Positions 20,173 to 32,200 of a DNA stretch of 64,000 bases are shown one piece after another. The translations under genes were made by a program, and so were the position numbers. The stretch covers positions 61,412,655 through 61,476,654 of the forward strand of contig JAJLRJ010000001.1 of assembly GCA_024195265.1 (NCBI GenBank), read 5' to 3'. Origin of the DNA: Dendrophyllia cribrosa. Lineage: Eukaryota; Cnidaria; Anthozoa; Scleractinia; Dendrophylliidae. The first letter of the stretch is position 1. Every line of letters begins with the position of its first letter. Below the pieces are notes generated by a model. That model was not told the DNA's origin. It ran no database searches and worked only from the letters and a program-made list of their open reading frames with translations.

Positions 20173-23100
20173 ATGGACACAGGCGGAGAAGTGGTCGGGA
20201 ATGGCGAAACTGAACGGCGTGCAAGCTCTGTCTCGGATCACAAGGTGAAGTAATGGTCGTTTTTGAGTCTTAACTTTAACTTATCATTTGTTTTGTCCTG
20301 GTATCTGCTTGTAACTTAGAACATTTTATTTTTTTTAAAGTTGGATGTGTTTTGAGATCCAGTGAAAACTGAACTTGTTAATTGAATGATAACGGCATAA
20401 ATGTGCAAATTAACCTTTCATATTGCTTTTTGCCTTCGACTCATTCAGCTCGCCGCGCAAATTTCATTGATCATGCAGCCATTATTACAAACTTGCGAAC
20501 GTTCACTAATAGATTGTGAACTTTTAAGCCTTGTTTGTTAATTAATTCCAAAATTAAGTTTGTTACAGTGGATTTCAGTGACTTTGGCCGGGCCGGTTGC
20601 CAAGTTCATTGGGAAATTCGGAACTACCTTGCTAATTTGCTAATTGCATTTGTCAGTTATCCAACCAAATTGCGAACTTTGTTTTGAAGTTCGCAATCTT
20701 AGTGTTAAAGAAGTTGGTTAACTCAAAAGTTTCTGTGATGCTGTTTTCAAAAACATTTGTGCCATTATATATAACTTGGAGCGATTGCAGAATACTTGTG
20801 AATTCTTCATTCATTGTTGAAATGCTTTGTAGAATGAGGCATAACACAATAGATGCAAATAACGTGCGGAGTATTCTGCTAGGTCTTCGGTGTTCCTTTG
20901 TCGCTAAAAGCTTCAAAATGTCCGACAAAGATACATGTCGCGAGTAGTGTTTTAACACAGGTATTTTGACAATTTGAGGCACGTTCGTCTGTTCTGTGTT
21001 TGATGCGGATCCTCATTGTTCAATTTGATTTTTGGTCTTGGAGGTGCTCTGGCAGCTCTGTAAGACAAACAAGATTCACTTTTCTACATCATCTAAAGTT
21101 AATGAATTTTTGCTCCATGCTATACACCTTAAATAAATAAAACCTTAATTTCAAGGCTAAAAAAGTCTGATCAACTTATATCACTGGAAAGTACAATAAC
21201 CTATTACAGATGTTCCCGCAGATAAGCCGCACCCCCAATTTTTAGCAAAAGTTATGGGCAAAAAGGTGCAGCTTATACGATAGTTTTTACGGTACTCGAT
21301 GATTTGATCATAGCACTTTAATGACATTAGTTTTCTATGTTTAGGATGGTGGTGTCATGTTTTGGAGTAAAACTGAACGTGGAATGAAAGCAGAACTACG
21401 CTTACAGCATCATCCATATGACACTGAATCCTGGGGAGTTTTGATCAGAGAGGCACAGGTAGAGATAAGTAAATAAAAAATTAAATATTTAATCTGTGTT
21501 TATACTTGTTTTAGTACTTTTACACTGGTTTCAGCTACCATAATTTTTTATCAGTTCTGTGTTGATTTTTTTGCATTGCAATATTGTGAATTTCAGTTTT
21601 CAATGGCTTATAAAAACCATGTTTTATGTCACTTTTCGCCATTTGTTTATCTGTTCCGACTTGTAATCATATACCAAGTTGGTGTTGAAAACTCAGATGA
21701 AATTATCAATTTTAAAATCTGAAAAGTGTGTGAACCCTGAATTTTCTTATCTAGTTTCCTGTTTTTCCCATGTATATCAGTTTTCTTGTCTTATGTCTTT
21801 TGTAGTAATAAGAATAATAATTTAGTATGGTTTTATGATTCTTATTTTTCAGCTATGTCCACTAACTCTTTAGTGATTTTATTGTTTTGCATTTCAATTA
21901 GTGAATTGTGCTTACTTCAATTCGGTCTTCTTTAATGAATTGTATTAACAGTATAATAACAACTTTCTTGTTTTAGAATACTCCATTAGAAACCTCAAGA
22001 GTACTGTGTGAAAAGCTTGTAAGACGATTCCCTAATGCTGGCCGTTACTGGAGATTGTACATTGAGCAAGAGGTTTTTAGAATTTCTAGTTCATTAAGAT
22101 TTGTTAGATGTTTTTTTTTTACCAGTCTCAGTGGCCAGAGGTGTCTTTTAATCCGGAAGTCCATTCATATTTTACACAAGTAGCTTGTGTTGACGGTTTG
22201 AGTGATAATTTGAATGTGAAATTGAGTTAAGGTAATTTCCCATGGTAAGTGTCATCCCAAGTGCTCTGAAAATGGACTCTTGGACTTCATGAAATTTCCA
22301 TGACAATGCTGGTAGTTCACTCAGAAATTGTGGCTGCAAAAATTATTAAAGTGCCAGTTCAGTCAAATTTTTAAATTTCTTTTTTGTGCATTTTTCAGAA
22401 GGAAATAATGTACTTAGTAACTTGTCCAAACCGTTTTTCAACCCAATCATAGGAAACAGTTTTTTTTTTGCCATCTTTTTCGCATTTGTACAGCTGCCAT
22501 TGAATCTGCATGTTCCTGAAGTTCCAAAAGATAGCCAGTGAAAGTGACATTAGAGACTAAAAAATAAATCCTCTCTCAAAATCACAATCGCCCAATTTCG
22601 TCATGTTAAAATTCAACTTGAAACAAAAGACATCACTACGAGGCTTAGGGGAATGATAGAAGGGATTTATATGGTTTATTCCTCTAAGCCTCATAGTGAT
22701 GTCGTTTGTTTCAAGTTGAATTTTAACATATCAAAATTGGGCTATTCAATCATTCGCAATGAAAAGGGCAGCGATAGCAGTACAAAACAATATGTTTAAT
22801 GAGTGAAAACAATGTCTCTGCACGTGGGTTTGACATTTTGATGCATTTCTTAGGAAATTTATGGTGGCTGTGCAAATGCGAAAAATGACAGCCAAAAAAA
22901 ACCGTTTTCCCTTGATCGGATTGAAAAACGGTTTGGACAGGTTACTAAAAAATAATGCATTATTTCCTTTCGAAAAGTGCAAAGAAGAAAGGGAAATTTT
23001 AAAATTTGTTGGAACTGCCACTTTAAGAACCACTCCAACTTTACCTAAAACAATCATGTTTCAATGAAATGGATTGTTTAGAAGTGGGATTATTAAGACA

Positions 23101-26100
23101 CATGGCCAAAAATCATTGCAAAGAGACTTAAAGTCAAGGTGCAGATGAACTAATTTATTTATTGAAATCCTTTTTGTGCCTCAAGTCAGACAGGTAGGCA
23201 GTTAACAGGTTATCTTAAATAAGACTAAACAGTGCTTACAAATTTGGAAATCCCATGTTGGTTTGCCCTCTTTGGGGCATAATAAAGCAGGCTTTTAGAA
23301 TATTGTGTCCTTTAACTCTTAACAGAGATTGACTCTTAAACCGGTTGTGCTGTGTTTACATTGCGTGCAGTGTGGTTATTTGTCTCATGTCTCAGTTATT
23401 ACATTTTATATAAGCAAAGTTACTGAACTAAACTGTCCTGGAAAGTAGATGCGTGCTACTGCGACTGTGCTAAATTTTCTAAACTTCCTTATCCTTTTCC
23501 AGTATCAAAAGATATATGGTCAAAACCATGATCACTGTCCTTGTCTTGGGCCCTTATGAAAGACACAAATTTTGTAACTCCACCTTATTCATTCCATTCC
23601 CAGGTGTATAATTATGTTGGGAGAAGGGATAACAGGGAATGGGAACCCCCATGTCCTTCCCCCTCCCACCTCCCCCTCCCTACTGGTATGCCTTGCAATT
23701 GGTGCCAGCTGTGGCTTCTGTGCTTTGTCTACAAGAAATAGTATTTTAATTGTGCATTGTAGATTTGGGATGTATTAGAGCAGTTTTTTTTTTAGTGTCA
23801 AAAGTTTTGGTTTGGTTTTGCATTGCTATGCTTTGTGATAATTGGCTAAAAAATCTTATCCCGCACCTTCCCAACCAATCAGAAGTAAAACCAAAAGCAA
23901 TCGTGACCTTACCTGCATGCGTTTTCCCATGCTTAGCACTTGCTGCATATATTTGCTGTAAGTTCTGATTGGTTCATTGGATTGTCTGCGTCTTGGTTTT
24001 ACTTCACTTGGTTAAAAACCACTCTGATAACTAATTTAATCCCGATTATTCATGTATCTGGATGTCAGAGTGATTTTACAAACCCAATGCTTGTTCTTGC
24101 GTTTGGTGAATTTGCTCTAATGCATAAATACCAGATACATGAAAACCCCCAATTTGGTTTGCCAGTTTCTAAAAGCAACCCATCCAGAGATCAATCTATC
24201 AAACAAACAAAAAAACAAGAAATAAAAAAAAGAAAACCTTTCCCACTCTGGCTAGCATCGTTTTTTTACAGACAGTCTGTTGTCAGGAGTCATTCTAGCA
24301 AATGAGTATTTCCCATTCTATAATAATTTTTATTAAATTATTATACCCTATCACACAATTAAATCCTACTGTTTTGGGACTGTTTGAATTAGCAGAAAAT
24401 TGTGGTGTTCCTTCAAAATTTCTCCTTGCTGTGAATGAAGTCCTTTAGTCCTAGCTTTTATGCAATTTTCGTGTTGCCCAAAGTCAATGTAAAGGACATT
24501 GTCTCCATTTCAGTGAAGTCTAAACAGTGATTCTCTTTACCTGAAATAATGATTTGATTTCAATTCGTTCTTGTTGGTGGGGAATAGGACCTTGGAAATT
24601 GTAGGCAAACTTGATTTTTGCTACTCACTTGGGTCCAGTTACATGTAGGTCATTTCCTGAAAAGTGGCTGGTAATAATGTTAGCTAACTGCCTTTGCCCA
24701 AAGACCCTGGGGACAAGGTTGGAAATCTATACAAAATGATTAAAACACAATTTGTGTTTTTATGGTGGTGTGGCCTAATTGAAGGAATTAGTGAAAAATG
24801 TTAAGTGATGATATTTAAAAAAAAAAAATTCACCCATTCATTGCTTAGCAACTGTTGTTGTCTTAAAACAAAGAAAATATATTGCTTTATTTAAGTTACT
24901 GGGCAAATAAATGGTTGTTCCATTCAAAAAGAAATATGCGATATTACAAATAATACCAAATCCAAGCAAAATGAAAAAGTTACAAATAATATACTTCACT
25001 GAGCCCTTCATTTATTACCAAATAGGCATACAAATATACTCTAGATTTACATTTACAAACAGAGATACCGTACCTTGTTTTTACTCACTTTTTCTTTTCA
25101 CAATTGCCACCTATAAGTGATTTTATTCAACCCATAGTTTCTTTGATTCGTTTGCTTACTTCAGCCTGCCATTCAAAAGTTTGTCACTTTATTGGGTTCC
25201 TTATACACTAAAATTTTCAGGGTAAAAGAAGACAAACAAATTTTAATTTGAAAAGTGACAATTAGAAAATGTGAAAGTGACTAAAGAGATTGACATGATT
25301 TAGTTGTTGTTTATAAGAAAAACTTTTCCCAGTAATACATGGCTTTCCTAATATTGACTTGAAATTTTGTTTGCTCCAAATTTAAGATTTCAAAACAATC
25401 TACAGAACACAAGATGAACAACAAAATTCAAATTCTTTTTCAGCCAGAAATTTTGTTAACTAGAGTGATTTTTGTAAGACCGTGAAACAGTTACCAAGTT
25501 AGTAGGCACTAGTAGACACTAATTCCATTGTTTTCTTTTGTTTAGTTAGCTAATTTTGATTAGAGAGATTTTCGTAAGACCGTGAAACAGTATCTAGCAA
25601 TTAATCAAAATTAGCTAAAACTAAACAAAAGAAAACAATGGAATTAGTGTCTACTAGTGCCTACTAACTTAGCAAACTTCAAACTTTCTTTATTTTACTC
25701 ATTATTTTTACAACTGTATTTTTAAAAAAAATACCTACACACATTTTGAACTAAGTACTAATAATTTAAATAGTTAATACAATTTTGAGTCTGGGAGCTA
25801 AATTAACGGGTAATTGTTTCACAGTCTTACGAAAATCACTCTAATTGATAGATACTGTTTCACGTCTTACGAAAATCACTCTAATGTCAATTGAAAAATA
25901 AACAGCATTATTTGGATACTTAGTCAAAAGTTTATGTGAAGTAAATTTTAAAGCCATTTTTGTTGATGTCAAGAAACTACAGTGGAAAAAAGTTCTCAGG
26001 TGACATTTTTGAAAAAAAATATGGTTATGCAAACATTTGTATATGTTGTGGCTCAAATTGTTTTCTGGTTTTAAATTTTTCAAACCAGTTAATTTTTTTA

Positions 26101-29100
26101 TTTCCTTTTGTCTCAGATTCATTTTCATAAACTGAGATAAAGGAAATTAAAGATCAAACTGGTTTGAAAATTTTCAAACCAAAGAAAAATTTGAACCATA
26201 TACAACACTTAACAATTATATTATAATTTGTGAAGTAGTCCCCTTCTCTTAATTTTACATAAAAAGCAGCTGAACTGTGATAAAGACTATATATTTAATT
26301 ATTTATTTTAATTCTGCATTATGTTGACAATGTTGGGAGACAAGACAACTGAAATCTGTAGAGAAATTTTCCTTACACTGTGAAACAGTATCTAGCAATT
26401 AATCAAAATTAGTTAAAAATAAACAAACGAAAACAATGGAATTAGTGTCTACTGGTGCCTACTAGCTTAGTAACTATTTCACGGTTTAAAGAAAATCACT
26501 CTATTGGAATTCCCAGTGTGGACTGTTTTTTTTTTACAACAGTTACTAGACATTACTACATTGCAGATTTGTTGTCTTAAAATCACAATTCATTATGTAA
26601 CTACAGTGTATTCCCTTCGTTTTTGTTTTGTGTCTGGTTGTGTCTAATGGAATTGAATACTCATTCAACGGTTATCAGTTTAGTAAAGGCATCCTGGGGT
26701 TAATTTTTGAAAATCAGTTTGTCATTCACACAGTAGTTACACATTGTGAATCAGTAAAAACATATTTTGTAGAGTGAATTTGTTTGGTTGGTTTTCTTTC
26801 AGATGAAACATAAGAACTATGAACAAGTAGAAAAGGTAATTGCAAGTGTTATCTTTTATGATTGCAGAAGGCGAAGGGGGGAGGTGTGAATGGAGCCATA
26901 ATTAAATACCCCAAGAAATCTGCTTGTTCCAAAACTGACCTCCCAATAAAATCCCTTGCTTTTATGCAGTTTCACATAACCCATGAAATAGAAATTAGAC
27001 AAATAAAATTAGAAATTAGACTTTTTATCAATAACTGTTTAATTTTGTTTCATGAGTTTTGTGAAATCACTCTACCTTAAAATGACTAATAAATAATAAT
27101 CTCTTATATAACCCCAAAATGTCCTGCAAGAATTTCCAAAAATAATATCATACAATATTTTTATCCACCAATAATCCAAAAATTGCAAATTTTAAGTTTA
27201 CCAAAAAAATTCTGCCCCTTTAATATAAATCCAAGCCTGGGCGCTTTGGACAACTTGACCCAACCCAAAGACTACATGTACCTAGAACCGGTAAATTGAA
27301 ATTCAACTTCATAGTTATGTTGAGGATTCTTACAGCCTGCCTGTGGTAACTTACCACATTTTCTAGTTACATTAAATTTTTTGCTCTCTGAGGATATGGG
27401 TTGTTGGCACAAGGTATTAGTGGCAACTTCTGATGTGAAGAATTTTTCAATTTTGGATTTTTTTTCTTAGATTCAATTTTTCTAGTATTTTCGCATAGCG
27501 AGATTAAGTTTTCAGATTTCAGGGGTATACAGTTATGGTTTCATTTGCACCTTCTCATGCTGGGAAGCTTGCTGGTGGCACATGAAATCCAGCCTTTCAC
27601 TTCTATGACTTTGGGGACTCCCAAAAAAAGGCAGTAGTGCTTGTCATACCTTTAAGGGGGTTAGAAATGAGATTTTGGTACATTTTTTGGTGTTTGTTGG
27701 CAGAACATTCAGTTGATATTGAGTAAAATGGGTCATGCAACTGTTTTTTTTCCCCTAAATCACAGAATGCCAGTCGTTTTTCTAACTTTTGCTTGGTACC
27801 AGGATTGCAATTCAACTAGGATCACACTCTTGTAATTTTAAAAGCTGGGGGGGGGGGGGGGGGTGAAGACCTCAAATGGAAGAAGAAACCAGCAATCCTA
27901 ATTTCGTGTTGGTTGTCCTGTGGTTTATGTGCAGTAAAATTTGAGATTTTTTGGTGGCCGGTCTTCCAAATGGCTGCCCCAATTGTTTTTTTTTCAGGGG
28001 CTCATTTCCGCCAGAAATTCCTTCGAACATGTCTCCATAATCTGTGATTACTGCTAATTATATAATTAGTGTTTTCTTTTGGTACCCCATAGGGGCAAAA
28101 GTAAATTGGGGCCACACCCATATTAGGATATTCTGGCCTTTTACATGTAGGAGTTTCTTGAAAGTTTCCAAGAAGCATCGGTTTCTTTTATATGGGAGTA
28201 TACCCCCTCCCTCTCCTGGGAAAATGCATAGGGATGTTCCTATCATACACAATATTATGCCTAGGGTTCCTTTCATACATGTAATGTTATTATCCCTGGC
28301 CCCCATGATCTTTTATTGCTGATAAAATGTCTCGTATCTGTATGGACAGCCTAGATTTTTAACAACTTTTTGCTTGGTTTTTTGTTATTTCAGCTCTTTC
28401 AGAAATGCTTGATCAAGGTGTTAAACATTGATCTGTGGAAGTGTTACCTGTCTTATGTTAAGGAAACAAAAAGTTCACTCCAAAACTTTAGGTAGGCTTG
28501 CCAGCATTAGTGGTTTATTTAGGAAGAATATTGTCACATATATATACATTGCACCTAAAGGGGTTCATTTCGTGTTATTTGAGGGCATACCCTGAGATAA
28601 CTGAGGGCTGCACTTACCATTTGTCAGAACTGGCCGGCCAGGTCTTTCAGTTGGTCAACAGAATGAATACACGAGGCACTGAACGAGTTATTAATAGCAT
28701 TTCAGTAGAAATTTAACTTGATTGCTTGATCAGTTGTAAACATTGAGCCTGCCATATGTAATGGTCACCTGCCCTACCCATGGGGACGGTGTTGGAGGGA
28801 GGGGATTGATTCAGACAATGAACTTCACATCATTTACATTTTTTCACTAATTCATTCAATTTATAGGTTCAGCTCGTGTGCAAGTTGGGATCTGAACTGG
28901 GCCTTAGTAATGTGGCCAGAACATCAAAACTCAAATAACTTACATTTTTCTCAATAAAACATAATACAAATATTATGTACAGTTAGAGACTGGCACAAGT
29001 TGTGCACAAACAATCATGTCAATTTGGCGATGTCTTGTTTTCAATTTAGTAATTCCCACCATGTTGCCAGTTAATGGCACATGAAAAATGCTAACCACAA

Positions 29101-29207
29101 AATAGTGTCCCCAGCTGATCAGCAACAGATCTGAGCCAACTGTTATTCATTTAAGGCCCACCCGCCTTAACCCTTTCATTGCCGAAGTATGTGCGCACCA
29201 AAATACA

Positions 29208-29292
<85 letters not shown>

Positions 29293-32200
29293 AAAACTTA
29301 TCAATCTTGTAAACAAACAACACCACAGCAAATTACAGCTCTACATGTATATAGCTTTCATTTGAGACCATTTTGAATGATTATGCATTTCCTCATCCAG
29401 CACAATTAAAATACATCATAGAAAAATAATTTCCTTGTCACCTATGCAGAGATGCCAAGGGAGAATTTTTTTTGGCTTTACCCTCTAAAGGTACCATTTT
29501 CTGCATTCCTGAGACCAGAAAAGCGTTTGTGAAGTTAAGATATGATGAAAGACCGCATTTTTTTTTGGATTTTGGGACAATTTGGGTTAAAATCTTAGCC
29601 TATTTTAGAGAAAAGATCCAAAGTCGCTTTTATCCGGGAGATTTGGTGACCCGTACGGGAGACCGGGAGATTCGTTCTGTATCCGGGAGACTCCCGGATA
29701 ATCCGGGAGAGTTGGCATGTATGCCTATGTTGGTCTGGTAAGATATAAATTCTGTCACCTGTCACAAAATGGATCCAAACATTTTGCTAGTAATGTTTTG
29801 GAGTTGGTTTTTTAGTTAACTTTCCATTGTTTGTTTTTTTTTTTTTGAGGGGGGGGGGGGGGGGGAGTGTAGTGGGAGTGAGCTTTCTTTTGTCTCAAGG
29901 GTTATTTTATTCTTATATCATGTTCATATAAATTTACAGAGATAAAATGCTGCAAGCTTATGATTTTGCCCTGGATAAAGTTGGACTGGACTTCAACTCA
30001 TACCAGGCAAGTTAAATAAATGTAAATTCTTAATAGGAGGCAATATAATTCTCTATTTTCGAATTGCCGATAATACACTTATAGTTTATGCAAAATTTGG
30101 GGGGCAAACAAAGTGTATTATGGGCAATTCGAAAATAGAGAATGTGGTCTAGTGGATAGGTGCTGGACTTAAAATCCAGAGGTCCCTGGTTCATTATTAA
30201 ATTAATAACCCTTTTTTTTTTGCCATTTTTTACAGGTTTGGATTGACTTTGTGAATTTTCTGAAGTCGGGGTAAGAATTGACATGTATGCTAAAATAGTT
30301 ATTTGAATTTTTCAGTTCAATTAATTCAGTTCCAATGTGATTTTATTGTTGTACTGATACTCTTTAATTAATATCAAATTATGTTTTTGTTTCAGTGAAG
30401 CAGCTGGTAGCTACGCCGAGAACCGGAAGATTATGACTATAAGAAAAGTTTTTCAGGTACTCTGCTGCAAAAGCAAAACTTATAAACAATGTAGTCAAAA
30501 AGTGATAAAACATGTGACACTCAATCCTTTCATGATTTTTCTGTTGTATAATTATATAATAGCTCTTGTTGCTATTATTTTAACCTCAACTTGTTCTTTT
30601 AATTATTACCATAATAATAAAAAATTTTAAGTTATTGAAAAATAAACAGCACAAGAGCCTGGTAGCCCAGGGAGCCCAATGAGCTGAACTCACAGGGAAC
30701 CTATTTTTTGGCAGTGGCACCTGCCAACATTTCACAGCCTGGGCTCTCTTAACTGCTCCTAAGTTGCTCCTAAGTTCTTATAATTTTAAGGCTTCTTGCA
30801 GTAGGGTTCCTTGGAATGTTTTATAGGGAACAGCTTGATTAATTATTAATCAATTAATATATTTTAATAGTTATTTGCATAAGTTATATTTTACTACAGT
30901 ATTTATAATAATCTTAATTTTTACCTGTTATAGAGAGCTGTGGTGACCCCAATGTTAAATTTAGAAGCTTTATGGAGAGAATACAATGCTTTTGAACAGG
31001 TGAGTAATATATTTACAACACACAGATAGTTCTTGTTTCTTTTTCTGCGATTGGTTCATTCATATAATTATGCAATAGATAACATTTGTGGAGGTGCATG
31101 TGAAACAATCGGTGATTTTTTTTTGTCCCTTCATTGTAAATGAAAGAACAAGTGTTGCATCGATCATAATCGTGCATTTAAGCCTAGATGTTTTTTAATA
31201 CTTAAAAAATTTCCCATGAGACAAGAATACCACCCTTGACCCACCTAGCCTGAGAGAAGGAAAATTAATAAAATTAAATTGCCCTCTGAAAATCAATATG
31301 TTAACAGGAATGTATATATTACTTTCCTTTCAGAGTGTGAACAAGGCGTTAGCCAAGAAACTGATTGACGATAAAACCAGAGATTACATGAATGCCCGAA
31401 GGGTTGCAAAGGTGTTATTGGAAGATATTTGTTCTTAAAGTGCATATGAAGTAAAAAAATAATTTCCATGGTTTGATAGTGCTTTACTTTCTTTATCTAA
31501 ATTTGTGGGTTTCATCGAAAAGATCCTTCCCATTGTGAAATTATTCGGCTTGAAAGTTTTGAATTTTCCGCCAGAGGGTGTCTTTATCGAGTGCGCGGCC
31601 AAAGCTATTGTATTAGAAGGCTGTGACGTAGAAAATACTTCAGTTCACAAGTATCATGGCAGCAAAGGAGAAGTCTTCGACCTCGGCGACTTTCTGTCTG
31701 TCTGACAGAGACTCTGTAGAAGACATAATTGCGTCACAGTCTGACATTCTTTTGAAGAAATGGAACGAAACACACTGTGAGCGTACAAAGGAATGAACCA
31801 CAAGTATTTTCTACGTCATCAACACAATAGATATCGACAACTCATTCCCAGTCTTCGGGACACTGATTTCTGCAAATTGTGCTACTTTGGACGGCAAAAA
31901 AGAGGCCTTAAATTTTTTTCTGACAAATTTCTTTTATCATTTCAAAATATAGACATAATAGCCTCCACAAAAAGACAAAATAAAAAATTACTTCATATTA
32001 TGCACTTTAAATGCTCTTTTATAAAATACATTACAGGCAGTACAACCTTGCCATTAGTTAATTTTGTCTTTAGTGACCATAATTTGGCAACTGAATCTTT
32101 AGAATTAGCTGTTAGGTTGGCGAATCTGTTTTTGAATCAGGTCTCCAGTGCTGAACTTTTAGTTGCCATAGCATCTAGAATGGTTGCAACTTGGAAGGGG

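Larger units (their letters stand above)
22073..26802 (+). promoter_or_regulatory. CSTF3: CSTF3 intron 3: weak donor, early stop, candidate intronic poly(A) sites
   Basis: Longest intron of the gene (4730 bp). The donor is GAG|GTTTTTAG, which matches the consensus only at GT, whereas the other donors are mostly GTAAG-like. Reading through it adds 36 codons to the 94 from exons 1-3 before a TAG at 22181-22183. AATAAA occurs at 22562, 23281 and 24906; the one at 23281-23286 is followed by GT-rich sequence (GGTTGTGCTGTGTTTAC at 23341, GTGTGGTTATTTGTC at 23369). In vertebrates the intron at this position of CSTF3 has a conserved poly(A) site and weak 5' splice site used for feedback. Whether this one is used is inferred. 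Confidence 0.6.

Noticed and set aside
22019..22024. GTAAGA inside CSTF3 exon 3 as a better donor than the one at 22073
   Set aside because: Using it would remove the conserved [15 protein letters not shown] segment and break the frame alignment with human CSTF3.
30142..30196. A functional tRNA-Leu (TAA) gene
   Set aside because: Anticodon and T-arm-like parts are seen, but the T loop consensus GGTTCGA is broken (GGTTCAT) and no acceptor stem can be paired.
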